Shown: piece by piece, positions 1 to 6,920 of the stretch
Layout of the letters: the number at the start of each line of letters is the position of its first letter
Numbering within the stretch: the first letter of the stretch is position 1
NCBI GenBank assembly: GCA_008017255.1
Contig: SSHD01000145.1
Coordinates: 1-12,581 of the forward strand
DNA: 12,581 bases
Origin: Acinetobacter sp.
Lineage (GTDB): Bacteria; Pseudomonadota; Gammaproteobacteria; Pseudomonadales; Moraxellaceae
Direction of reading: 5' to 3'
Position numbers and translations under genes: made by a program
Notes under the pieces: model-generated
What the model saw: the letters and a program-made list of their open reading frames with translations, nothing else
The model's database searches: none
What the model was told of the DNA's origin: nothing

Positions 1-797
1 AGAAGAAAAACAAAAAAGAAAACAATAGCAACAATCACCCGGAGCGCCCCAATGCGTTCATGTTTGATGCTGAATCCGCTGTCCGCATCCCATGTCGTCT
101 CGCCATTCTTTGTCAGTTTGTTGTAGGCGACGAGATGTGTAATGAACGCAGCTATTGGAAAGCCAATGCCCATGCCACGCCACCAAACCTTAAAGCTTCT
201 GCTGAGAGCGTCATCAAAGGATATCCGCCCTGATTGGTGCGTAATCGTTGTCTTAAGAAGCCACTTTCCGGGAGTTGTGCCGATTGTGGAAAGGAATATT
301 GACTCTGCAAAAATCCATGCAAAGAGAAGGATCATGCCGAAAACTTGGTCATTCGTTTCTCCGACGAATACGCTGGGAAACATGAAGCCTATTGTTGCGC
401 CGGCAGCTATCCCGAAGGTGTATGTGTCAAGTGTTCGTGCCCAGAATCTAACCCACGGACGAACCGCTGCTACAGGCGCTGTAGCGTACTCCTCCCTTCG
501 TTGCTGCTGAGCGTGCGGTGGCGGAGGTGGCGGAGGCGGAGGACTCTGCGTCGCCCCATCTCCACCATTATTTTGCCTTTTTATCCAGTCGTCATGCTCT
601 TTGCGCTTTATTGGATCCGAAAGAACAGCGTAAGCCTGATTGATTATCCTAAGAATCCTTTCTGCTTCCTGCCTGTTGTGCGGGTTTTTGTCGGGATGCC
701 ATTTCTGCGATAAGTAGCGATAGGCCCCTTTAATAACTTCATCGCTTGCAGTCTCTTTGACCTGCAAGTTGTCGTAGTGAGTCTTGACTTGTGACAC
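1..797 (-). CDS. DnaJ-RDD fusion membrane protein, C-terminus beyond the window
   Basis: Reading the minus strand from a GTG at 797-795 gives 265 uninterrupted codons to the window edge. Residues 1-70 form a J domain: the HPD tripeptide is at 34-36 in WHPDKN, followed by a helix with NQAYAVLSDP near 53-62. A linker holds nine consecutive prolines (86-94). From about residue 114 an RDD-type domain follows: RFWARTLD (117-124), hydrophobic spans near 126-145 and 153-171, TTPGKWLLK (174-182) and a further hydrophobic span at 252-265. The GTG is the first start after an in-frame TAG, and AGGGGGA lies about 5 nt upstream. By family knowledge, J domains stimulate Hsp70 (DnaK) and RDD domains are membrane domains of mostly unknown role. 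A DnaK-recruiting membrane protein is inference. Codons rich in AAG, TTC and GGC look unlike the neighbours, suggesting acquisition. Confidence 0.8.
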   Translation of the reverse strand, partial: MSQVKTHYDNLQVKETASDEVIKGAYRYLSQKWHPDKNPHNRQEAERILRIINQAYAVLSDPIKRKEHDDWIKRQNNGGDGATQSPPPPPPPPPHAQQQRREEYATAPVAAVRPWVRFWARTLDTYTFGIAAGATIGFMFPSVFVGETNDQVFGMILLFAWIFAESIFLSTIGTTPGKWLLKTTITHQSGRISFDDALSRSFKVWWRGMGIGFPIAAFITHLVAYNKLTKNGETTWDADSGFSIKHERIGALRVIVAIVFFFVFL

Positions 798-819
798 TTG
801 TTCCCCCTGTCGCTGATGC

Positions 820-857
820 GCCTAACTACAGTTATACGGCGAAGATGCCGTATAACT
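820..857 (-). repeat. attC-like half-site: GTTAGGC core plus 11-bp hairpin
   Basis: On the minus strand a perfect hairpin (arms 847-857 and 830-840, loop 841-846) is followed after three bases by GTTAGGC (826-820). The start codon of the DnaJ-RDD gene lies about 22 nt further on. This matches the 3' half of an integron attC site: central palindrome, short spacer, then the GTTRRRY core, with the cassette gene starting close by. The matching RYYYAAC core on the far side of the hairpin is absent, the stem lacks the usual extrahelical base, and no integrase gene is visible. It may be a truncated attC, or only a coincidental hairpin. There is no T-tract on either strand, so it is not an obvious terminator. 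Confidence 0.4.
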
Positions 858-957
858 AAAATACACATGTAACATAATTTCCCCTTTTTAGATATTTTCA
901 GTATTCCACAATATCAAAACACACTTATTAAATGACACACCTAAATTCGAGTTATTT

Positions 958-1797
958 CTAACCCCTCTCCAACTGAATCGCATGAAACTGCAAATGATCA
1001 TCCATAAAACTTTGAATAAAGTAATAGCCATGATCATAGCCTTTATGAAAACGCAAAGTCAGATGCTGTCCTGCATCTAAACAGGCTTGCTTAAACTTCT
1101 CTGGATTCAATTGATCATAAAACTGATCATCCAAGCCTTGGTCAATTAAAATTTCCTCAAAAATTCCGCCTTTTTGCTGTACCAAGGCGGTCGCATCATG
1201 GCTTGACCAAAGCGACTGATCTGCCCCCAAATACTGACCAAATGCCTTTTCTCCCCAAGCACATACACTCGGTGCACAAATTGGCGCAAAAGCAGACACC
1301 GATTTAAACTGTTCAGGATATTTAAAAGCAAGAGTCAATGCGCCATGACCGCCCATACTGTGTCCGAAAATACCAATCTGATGTTTAAGAATCGGAAAGG
1401 CTTGCAACACATGTGCATACAACTCATGCACAATATACGACTCCATGTGATAATGCGCTGACCAAGGTGCTTGCGTGGCATTCAGATAAAATCCTGCGCC
1501 CTGCCCAATATCCCAAGAATCGCCTTGCGCAACAGCATCACCACGTGGTGAGGTGTCGGGGCTAATTAAAATTAGATCTAACCGTGCCGCCATGCGCTGT
1601 GCATGGGCTTTAATCGCAAAGGTTTCTTCCGTACAGGTCAACCCTGCCAAATAAAACAGTGCCGAACAAGGTTTACCCTCTAAAGCAGCAGGTGGCAGAA
1701 ACACGCCAAATTTTGTTGTGCCTTTTAGTTGTTGCGATTCTATTTGGTAAATCCGCTGCTCACCCTCAAAACAACGGTTTTTTTGTAGTAGTTGCAT
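958..1797 (-). CDS. frmB: S-formylglutathione hydrolase (esterase D family)
   Basis: The 279-residue product is a cytoplasmic alpha/beta hydrolase of the FrmB/FghA/esterase D family. This enzyme hydrolyses S-formylglutathione to glutathione and formate in glutathione-dependent formaldehyde detoxification. The nucleophile elbow GHSMGGHGA places the catalytic serine at 147. The acid lies in LIDQGLDDQF (217-226) and the catalytic histidine is 256 in YDHGYYF. LAGLTCTEETF (50-60) is also typical of the family. Length matches the usual 275-285 residues. The ATG at 1797 has AGGA eight bases upstream, inside the end of the peptidase gene that overlaps it by 32 bp, so translation is probably coupled. 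The usual partner, a class III alcohol dehydrogenase, is not in the window. Confidence 0.93.
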   Translation of the reverse strand: MQLLQKNRCFEGEQRIYQIESQQLKGTTKFGVFLPPAALEGKPCSALFYLAGLTCTEETFAIKAHAQRMAARLDLILISPDTSPRGDAVAQGDSWDIGQGAGFYLNATQAPWSAHYHMESYIVHELYAHVLQAFPILKHQIGIFGHSMGGHGALTLAFKYPEQFKSVSAFAPICAPSVCAWGEKAFGQYLGADQSLWSSHDATALVQQKGGIFEEILIDQGLDDQFYDQLNPEKFKQACLDAGQHLTLRFHKGYDHGYYFIQSFMDDHLQFHAIQLERG

Positions 1798-3211
1798 GGG
1801 TATTATCCTGTGTTTTTGTTTGTTCTGTGGGGGTTATATTTTGGCTTGGAAATAAATATGGTTCCAATTGCGGCAACATCAACTCCATATTACGACCGAT
1901 AGCCCATTGTGGCTCTGAAGGCTCAAAGCCTTGTGCAGTTTCCCATTGCGTTACGGTTTGCTTGGCTTGTTCAAACGCCAGTTTCATTGATGGTTGTTCA
2001 CGCATGGCAAGGTCAAAAAAAGCCCGACCAAAATACGTATAGTCGGCTTCACTATTACAGCCAAACGAGGTTTTATCGGCGGCAGATGCGGTAATAATTA
2101 AAGTATCTGGCGATTGTAAAGCCGGAATGAAACTCCCTGAATAACACGCCGAAATCACAATTACCCGCCAACGAATGCCCGATTTATCTAAGGTCTCACG
2201 CAGCCATTTTGGGTCAACCTGCTCCAACTCGAGCGGCGCATGTTCAATTTCAAAATGGTTCCGCTCGCCATGCGAAGTCATGTATAAAAATAATACATCA
2301 CTGTCGTGGTTCATTTGCTGACCAATACGGTGCAGCGCCAGTTCTATACTGGTTTTAGAGGCAATTGGCGTTTCTAAACGTGTCGCAGGGTTATTAATTA
2401 GCGCAATAGAACGCCCAAAGGTGTCAAATCGGGTATCGAACTGTTCTTTTATCCGTTCAATTTCCGACTTAAAAACATCGGCATAACTGTCGCCCGCCAC
2501 GCCTAAAAAATACCAATGACTTTGGGTCATATCACCAAATTGGATTTGCTCTAGTGCTTTATTGAGCAGCTCACTTTGTGCATAAAAAGCTTGCTCAGAA
2601 AAACTCGGCGGGGTTTGTTCCACTTTCCAAATCGGTTGATCTTTAACTGAAAGCTGCCACACCACCATCGTGGCAATGGTGGCAACAAATACCAGTGCCC
2701 GCTCCCACCACGGCCAGTTTAGCACCCGCGCAAAGACCCAAATCACCGCCAAACTTTGCCAAATAAATAGCCCGACAAATAAAGGCGGCAACAGACCGTT
2801 ATAAATACTGTCGGGGATAAAATTTAAATAGCCACTTGAACCGAGGTGCTGAATTAGACATTGGAAAAACAAAATATTGGTGTCGAGCACCAACCACAAC
2901 AAAGCAGGCACCAACATCAAACGTGGTTGATTCATGCGCTGCGATAAAAAAACACCAACAATGAGGGCAATAAAAGGCCACAGTGCATAACTAATCAGAC
3001 CTTGCGGATTGAAGTCGCCCGTTTGCCCCGCAACCAACCACGCATACAACGTGTTGACACAGCCGCCTAAAATACCCCAAATAATCAGCTGCATAATAGA
3101 AGGATGAACAACATCTAAAGATTTACGCGACCCAAAAAACAACCACATGCCAGCAATTTGGTTACTTTTAAAATCATGCCAGATATTAATGGAGGGTTTG
3201 AGGTCGATCAT
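1766..3211 (-). CDS. Membrane-anchored C13 (legumain-like) cysteine peptidase
   Basis: The 481-residue protein has about five hydrophobic segments in its N-terminal 190 residues (approximately 40-62, 72-90, 98-118, 138-160 and 170-187). A C-terminal domain of the peptidase C13 fold follows. The His-Cys dyad is clear: LYMTSHGE gives His314 and VISACYSG gives Cys356, each after a hydrophobic beta strand as in legumains and the GPI8 transamidase. FGCNSEADYTYFGRAFF (383-399) is also characteristic. The tail (about 450-481) is hydrophilic and rich in Thr, Gln and Lys. The catalytic domain is presumably held at the inner membrane; side and substrate cannot be told. The stop lies 32 bp inside frmB, suggesting co-transcription. 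GAAGA lies a few bases before the ATG. Function beyond peptidase or transpeptidase is unknown. Confidence 0.85.
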   Translation of the reverse strand: MIDLKPSINIWHDFKSNQIAGMWLFFGSRKSLDVVHPSIMQLIIWGILGGCVNTLYAWLVAGQTGDFNPQGLISYALWPFIALIVGVFLSQRMNQPRLMLVPALLWLVLDTNILFFQCLIQHLGSSGYLNFIPDSIYNGLLPPLFVGLFIWQSLAVIWVFARVLNWPWWERALVFVATIATMVVWQLSVKDQPIWKVEQTPPSFSEQAFYAQSELLNKALEQIQFGDMTQSHWYFLGVAGDSYADVFKSEIERIKEQFDTRFDTFGRSIALINNPATRLETPIASKTSIELALHRIGQQMNHDSDVLFLYMTSHGERNHFEIEHAPLELEQVDPKWLRETLDKSGIRWRVIVISACYSGSFIPALQSPDTLIITASAADKTSFGCNSEADYTYFGRAFFDLAMREQPSMKLAFEQAKQTVTQWETAQGFEPSEPQWAIGRNMELMLPQLEPYLFPSQNITPTEQTKTQDNTHATTTKKPLF

Positions 3212-3340
3212 AAAATTCTTCGGGCGCTTCTCTTTGCAAGCCTAAACGGAAAATATGCCTATTTCTTATAAAATCAGCAGCGTAGATGATAAAAATACTA
3301 GCCTAAGCTGCACATTATTTTTTAGCAATCATACCTTGGC

Positions 3341-3346
3341 ACTATA
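3341..3346 (-). promoter_or_regulatory. Possible extended -10 for the C13 peptidase-frmB pair
   Basis: On the minus strand TATAGT is preceded by TGA, giving a TGnTATAAT-like extended -10 about 130 bp upstream of the peptidase start, in the only sizeable gap before that gene. No good -35 hexamer lies at the standard distance, so the call rests on the -10 alone. Confidence 0.3.
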
Positions 3347-3365
3347 TCACAAAACTTTACCGAGC

Positions 3366-3381
3366 TTTGACCGAAGTCAAA
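3366..3381 (-). terminator. TTCG-loop hairpin downstream of rsmJ (possible terminator)
   Basis: On the minus strand TTTGAC, the loop TTCG and GTCAAA form a perfect 6-bp stem 25-40 nt after the rsmJ stop. TTCG is a very stable RNA tetraloop. No run of T follows, so it is at best a weak intrinsic terminator or an RNA-stabilising 3' hairpin. Confidence 0.3.
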
Positions 3382-3405
3382 CAATCCTTTATGCATGATT
3401 TCACT

Positions 3406-4209
3406 TTATTTTTTCGGAAAATAAGCATCGAAACGGCAGGCATCGCCTAACCATTGATGACCTGGGTTTTGATCTGCCAAAAACACCGCATGGCGTGGAC
3501 GTTTCACCACCACACGTTTGGCAATTTGCGTTGCCAAATGCAGCAATTGATCGCCTAAATCCATCTCGCCATCTTCAGGTAATAGCAAATGCAACAGCTG
3601 CATTTGTTTTTTAACTTGCGCCTGTTTTTTTATTGCGTTTTGGTGTTGATCACGCTGTGGAAACATCGGGTCTAAATACACTACATCGACCTGCTCGGCT
3701 TGCTGAACTAACTGCTGCAAATAGACATTGGAGTCGGCATAAATGAGTTCAATGCGGGCAACAATGGGTTGTAAAAACGGATCAAGTGCCGCTTGGGCAT
3801 GGGCATATTCAAGCAGTACAAATAAAATTGGATGCCGTTCAATCAAGCGCACTTGCGCACCCAAATGCGCCATCAGCAAACTGTCATGCCCCAGTCCTGC
3901 GGTGGCATCAATTAGGTCTGGTTTTTCACCCAACTGACAAGCTCGCGCAATCATTTCAGCTTTTAAACTGGCGCGCTTTAAACGTGGAATTTCCGCCCGC
4001 CAGTCTGGCTGCATTTTCATACCATTAGCGGCAAGGCTTAAACCGTCAGCATCTAATAACAATGCCATGTCGGGGTTGAGGCGTAAAAACCGCGCATTGA
4101 CTGTTTCAACGGCTTGCCCATGCAGTTGCACATCTAGCGCAGCCATACGAGTCTGCAACTGCTGAAATTGGCTTGCGTATTCGGTTAAATACCAACACTG
4201 AATTTGCAT
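3406..4209 (-). CDS. rsmJ: 16S rRNA (guanine1516-N2)-methyltransferase RsmJ
   Basis: The product is a class I SAM-dependent methyltransferase of the RsmJ (YhiQ) family, which makes m2G1516 in 16S rRNA. With the start chosen here it has 267 residues, against about 250 in E. coli. Visible motifs are the SAM-binding loop DATAGLGHD (101-109), the acidic strand end IERHP (123-127), the catalytic-type DPMFP (180-184) and VVVKRP near 233-238. The ATG at 4209-4207 overlaps the tsaB stop as TAATG, a typical coupled junction. A longer reading from 4245 would add 12 basic residues inside tsaB and seems less likely. The gene probably shares the tsaB transcript, which would group two translation-related RNA modification enzymes. 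Confidence 0.92.
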   Translation of the reverse strand: MQIQCWYLTEYASQFQQLQTRMAALDVQLHGQAVETVNARFLRLNPDMALLLDADGLSLAANGMKMQPDWRAEIPRLKRASLKAEMIARACQLGEKPDLIDATAGLGHDSLLMAHLGAQVRLIERHPILFVLLEYAHAQAALDPFLQPIVARIELIYADSNVYLQQLVQQAEQVDVVYLDPMFPQRDQHQNAIKKQAQVKKQMQLLHLLLPEDGEMDLGDQLLHLATQIAKRVVVKRPRHAVFLADQNPGHQWLGDACRFDAYFPKK

Positions 4210-4886
4210 TAATTGGCTTTGCCTTGCTCGGCAAGTTTTTTCCATGCGTCATCACGCAAGTACACTGGCAAAGCCTGTGCTGCATCGAGCCATTGTTGTT
4301 GTGCCGCTGCCACACGGGCAATGCTGGCAATATCTTGTGCCGTTGCCATCATATATGGCGTAGCTGCTGCGTTATCTTGACTCGGTTGAATCAGTGCTGC
4401 GCCTGAACCAATAGCACTAAATTGCGCATAGTTGGCTGCAAGTTCATAGCTGAGTAATTTTTCTTCATCCAACGGTTGCATAATGCCCTGCTGGTCTAAG
4501 CGAAAATTGGCAATATAGACTTCTTGCATGCGTGCGTCTAACACTGCCGTGACCTGAGTTAAACCGCCTAAACGAAATGCCGCTTGCGCCAAAGCCTGCA
4601 AACTCGAAACGGGTATGACAGGTAAATCATGCGACCACGCCAAAGCTTGCGCCACTGCTGCGTTAATACGCACTCCACTAAAAGAACCAGGCCCACGACT
4701 AAAAGAAATAGCCGTTAAATCAGCCAATTGGATGTGGCTGTGCAATAAGGCTTGTTCAATTAAGGGCAAAATGGTTTGGGTTTGTGCTTTTGGTCGTGCA
4801 TCGAGCTGAAAAAATAACTCTTGACTGTTATCAATTAATGAAACCGAACACTGCTCATTTGCAGTTTCCAATGCAAGCAACTTCAT
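4209..4886 (-). CDS. tsaB: tRNA t6A biosynthesis protein TsaB
   Basis: The 225-residue product begins [10 protein letters not shown] and carries the TsaB hallmark [10 protein letters not shown] (65-74) and DARMQEVY (117-124). TsaB is the ASKHA-fold, non-catalytic partner that joins TsaD and TsaE to transfer threonylcarbamoyl to A37 of ANN-decoding tRNAs, in the cytoplasm. The ATG at 4886-4884 was chosen because GAAGG lies seven bases upstream and homologues start at this methionine. An in-frame upstream start at 4937 would add 17 unlikely residues. The stop overlaps the rsmJ start by one base. Length is normal for the family and nothing in it looks broken. Confidence 0.93.
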   Translation of the reverse strand: MKLLALETANEQCSVSLIDNSQELFFQLDARPKAQTQTILPLIEQALLHSHIQLADLTAISFSRGPGSFSGVRINAAVAQALAWSHDLPVIPVSSLQALAQAAFRLGGLTQVTAVLDARMQEVYIANFRLDQQGIMQPLDEEKLLSYELAANYAQFSAIGSGAALIQPSQDNAAATPYMMATAQDIASIARVAAAQQQWLDAAQALPVYLRDDAWKKLAEQGKAN

Positions 4887-4925
4887 GCAACAACCTTCAG
4901 CGAAAAATAGATTCAAACCGCAGCT

Positions 4926-4931
4926 ATAATA
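4926..4931 (-). promoter_or_regulatory. Possible -10 element of tsaB-rsmJ
   Basis: TATTAT on the minus strand lies about 40 bp before the tsaB ATG and would give a leader of roughly 30 nt. The hexamer at the -35 distance (TCGCTT) is poor. The 147-bp gap to the preceding gene supports a separate promoter, but the exact site is uncertain. Confidence 0.35.
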
Positions 4932-4941
4932 CCCCACTCCA

Positions 4942-4994
4942 CCCAGCTAAGCGAGATGTTCAACTGAGTCAAAGCGGAGTCGAGAGATGCTGGG
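4942..4994. repeat. Imperfect dyad between the hexapeptide gene and tsaB
   Basis: CCCAGC at 4942-4947 is repeated inverted as GCTGGG at 4989-4994. Between them are related direct words: GCGAGATG and GAGAGATG, and GAGTC twice. The segment is noncoding and its style differs from its A/T-rich surroundings. It may be a small dispersed Acinetobacter repeat; one window cannot show a second copy. It sits just upstream of the probable tsaB promoter. Confidence 0.35.
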
Positions 4995-5033
4995 CAAAGT
5001 TTTAGATGCACTGATACAGACTCAAAAACAATT

Positions 5034-5564
5034 TTAAAACTGAAATTCTTCGAGCTGAAGGAAGTTTTTATAATGTTCGGCATAATGCAGCGCACTTAAA
5101 CGCAGCTGCGCTTCACCCTGTTCATCTACCGTTTTTACCACTTTACCGGGCGACCCCATCACCACCGAATTATCTGGAATAATTTTGCCTTCTGGTATTA
5201 AAGCATTGGCACCAATAATGCAGTTTTTACCAATTACCGCACGGTTTAAAATCACCGCATTAATGCCAATTAAGGAATTATCGCCAATGGTACAGCCATG
5301 CAACATCGCTTTATGCCCAACCGTCACATAATCGCCAATCTGTAGCGCTATGCCTGCATCGGTATGTAACACGGCATTTTCCTGAATATTAGAAAAATGT
5401 CCAATCCGAATTAGGCCATTGTCGGCACGAACCACAGCGCCAAACCAAACACTGACTTGTCGCCCCAATTGTACTTGTCCTAGCACGGTTGCGGTGGGTG
5501 CAACCCAACCATCCCAAGGCTCATGTAAGGCTTGTGGACTATGCCCTTGATAGCGATACATCAT
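5034..5564 (-). CDS. Gamma-carbonic-anhydrase-like hexapeptide-repeat protein
   Basis: This is a left-handed beta-helix protein of the gamma carbonic anhydrase/YrdA/PaaY group. Numbered from the GTG at 5573, the three metal-ligand histidines are His70 (NAVLHTD), His87 (VGHKAM) and His92 (LHGCTIG). Hexapeptide turns run from about 25 to 145, and an alpha-helical C-terminal tail closes the helix. The ATG at 5564 is preferred, giving 176 residues: the GTG at 5573 is part of the ribosome-binding sequence AGAGGTG, which sits six bases before this ATG. Family members bind zinc or iron; some hydrate CO2 and others hydrolyse thioesters or have no known activity, so the substrate is not assigned. It follows the Nudix gene by under 30 bp and is probably in one operon with it. 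Confidence 0.88.
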   Translation of the reverse strand: MMYRYQGHSPQALHEPWDGWVAPTATVLGQVQLGRQVSVWFGAVVRADNGLIRIGHFSNIQENAVLHTDAGIALQIGDYVTVGHKAMLHGCTIGDNSLIGINAVILNRAVIGKNCIIGANALIPEGKIIPDNSVVMGSPGKVVKTVDEQGEAQLRLSALHYAEHYKNFLQLEEFQF

Positions 5565-5591
5565 GCCAAACACCTCTTAACTTTTATGTAT

Positions 5592-6197
5592 TTAGAATTT
5601 ACCCACGCCAAAATGTGGCGGATTGACTAAAAATGGCCACTTTTTTTGATAGCCCAAACCATATTGAAACAGCGAAACTAACATGCGAGCCGTGAGCCCC
5701 CAAACCACTTCACTTTCGACTTGCATACTCGGAAAATACAATGACTGTCGCGCCAAACGTACCTCATAAGGGAGCGGCGGCGCATCGATTAAATCTTGCA
5801 AAGGCGCAAAAAAAATACGGTCAATTTCGGTCGGTTGAGCGGTTAAATCGACCTGTGCGGGTATCAACCCGACAATAGGTTTGACCGACAGACCACTACG
5901 TGCCCGCATAATCGGCAAATCACCTAATAGCTTGACATCAAACGGGTTTAATGCAGTTTCTTCCTGTGCTTCGCGTAATGCAACCACGATATTGCTGGTA
6001 TCGCTCGGGTCACGTTTACCCCCAGGAAAAGACACCTCGCCGGCATGTTGCGATAAATGCAGTGAACGCCGTGTCAGCAGTACTTTCGGTTGCTGCTCTT
6101 GGGTTATGGCAATCAGCACTGCGGCATCTGCGCGTTGGATTCGCTTGGAAAAACGCAACCGTTGCTGCAACAGCTGGATTAACGATGCTTCTTCCAT
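5592..6197 (-). CDS. nudL: Nudix hydrolase of the CoA pyrophosphatase (NudL) type
   Basis: The 201-residue protein has the CoA-pyrophosphatase signature immediately before the Nudix box: LTRRS (41-45), HAGEVSFPGG (51-60). The box then runs from Gly60 to about 82, with Asp66 in the usual first acidic place (as in E. coli NudL) and REAQEE at 75-80. This subgroup cleaves CoA and its derivatives to 3',5'-ADP and phosphopantetheine, with Mg or Mn bound by the box glutamates. Function follows from the motif, not from a measured substrate. AGAGGA lies five bases before the ATG. In E. coli nudL lies next to pabB; here they are about 5 kb apart and oppositely oriented. It heads a two-gene unit with the hexapeptide protein. 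Confidence 0.87.
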   Translation of the reverse strand: MEEASLIQLLQQRLRFSKRIQRADAAVLIAITQEQQPKVLLTRRSLHLSQHAGEVSFPGGKRDPSDTSNIVVALREAQEETALNPFDVKLLGDLPIMRARSGLSVKPIVGLIPAQVDLTAQPTEIDRIFFAPLQDLIDAPPLPYEVRLARQSLYFPSMQVESEVVWGLTARMLVSLFQYGLGYQKKWPFLVNPPHFGVGKF

Positions 6198-6328
6198 ATC
6201 TATCCTCTACGCTTATCTTATCCACACCATCAATCATCATAGCTGATATTGGACGCATGCGTATAGATGATGGTGCGCAGGCAACAAAATTCAGTTATGC
6301 TGAGTCATCTGTACCGCCGATGATAATT
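6198..6328. promoter_or_regulatory. Divergent intergenic region between two Nudix genes
   Basis: These 131 bp must hold promoters for both the leftward nudL unit and the rightward zinc-ribbon Nudix gene. It contains the perfect 10-bp palindrome ACGCATGCGT (6253-6262) and the inverted words CACCATC (6225-6231) and GATGGTG (6269-6275). Whether either is an operator is unknown. I could not place convincing -35/-10 pairs. Confidence 0.35.
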
Positions 6329-6877
6329 ATGAGCTTTTGTGTTAGCTGTGGGCATCCCACCGAACAAAAAATTCCACTCGGGGATCATAAACCACGCCTC
6401 ATGTGCAACCATTGTGGTCATATTCACTACGACAACCCGAAAATTATTTGTGGCGCACTGGCCATTTGGGACAACAAAGTTTTACTCTGCCGCCGCTCAA
6501 TTGAACCGCGTTATGGCCTATGGACCCTGCCTGCTGGCTTTATGGAATTATTTGAAACCATGCAGCAAGGTGCGGCACGTGAAACACGTGAAGAAGCCGA
6601 AGCAGAAATAGAAGTTGAGCAACTGTACTGTATGTACAATATTCCACGTATTGGTCAAATTTATGTACTGTTCAAGGCACAGTTAATACAAGGTGTATTT
6701 GGTGCCGGCGAAGAAAGCCTAGAATGCCGTTTATTTGCAGAGCATGAAATTCCATGGGCTGAACTGGCTTTTCCAAGCGTAGAACACACGCTGAAACATT
6801 ATTTTGCTGACCGCAAGCACGATAGTTTTCCAATGCATTTAGAAACTTTAGGCTCTCGGTTGGACCAAACTGGCTAA
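6329..6877 (+). CDS. Nudix hydrolase with N-terminal zinc ribbon
   Basis: The 182-residue product starts MSFCVSCG and has two CxxC knuckles (Cys4/Cys7 and Cys26/Cys29), a small zinc ribbon found at the N-terminus of one Nudix subgroup. The Nudix box begins at Gly70, with Glu76, Arg84-Glu85 and Glu88-Glu89 in register; the late glycine is replaced by glutamate (91). LWTLPAGFMELFET precedes and overlaps the box. Such enzymes hydrolyse nucleoside diphosphate-X compounds, often ADP-ribose, NADH or FAD; the substrate here is not determined. The start at 6329 was chosen because the cysteine knuckle follows at once and upstream codons run antisense to nudL. Ribosome-binding sequence is weak, and ATG 6320 is possible. 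The gene ends in a strong terminator. Confidence 0.87.
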   Translation: MSFCVSCGHPTEQKIPLGDHKPRLMCNHCGHIHYDNPKIICGALAIWDNKVLLCRRSIEPRYGLWTLPAGFMELFETMQQGAARETREEAEAEIEVEQLYCMYNIPRIGQIYVLFKAQLIQGVFGAGEESLECRLFAEHEIPWAELAFPSVEHTLKHYFADRKHDSFPMHLETLGSRLDQTG

Positions 6878-6907
6878 AAAAAAGACCGCAATTGCGGTCT
6901 TTTTTTT
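6876..6907. terminator. Bidirectional intrinsic terminator between convergent genes
   Basis: A perfect palindrome: eight A, GACCGC, AATT, GCGGTC, eight T. The hairpin with flanking A and T runs works on both strands. It begins within the stop codon of the zinc-ribbon Nudix gene and lies 14 bp past the stop of the filF-like gene. Confidence 0.93.
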
Positions 6908-6920
6908 AGCACTGAAACAA

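Noticed and set aside
142..713. Two overlapping plus-strand open frames of 122 codons each
   Set aside because: They run antisense to the DnaJ-RDD gene, which has a clear J domain, RDD motifs and a ribosome-binding site. Their translations are low-complexity, with arginine-rich or cysteine-rich stretches and no recognisable motif.
830..857. Intrinsic terminator for frmB
   Set aside because: The hairpin is perfect but no run of T follows on either strand, and it lies about 100 bp beyond the frmB stop.
847..895. Possible Xer dif-like site (CGTATAA and ATGTTAC words)
   Set aside because: The two half-sites cannot be aligned with an 11-6-11 layout, and most conserved positions are missing.
5951..6328. 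Upstream extension of the zinc-ribbon Nudix frame by up to 126 codons
   Set aside because: Most of it is antisense to nudL, and the protein family starts with the cysteine knuckle a few residues after the ATG at 6329.
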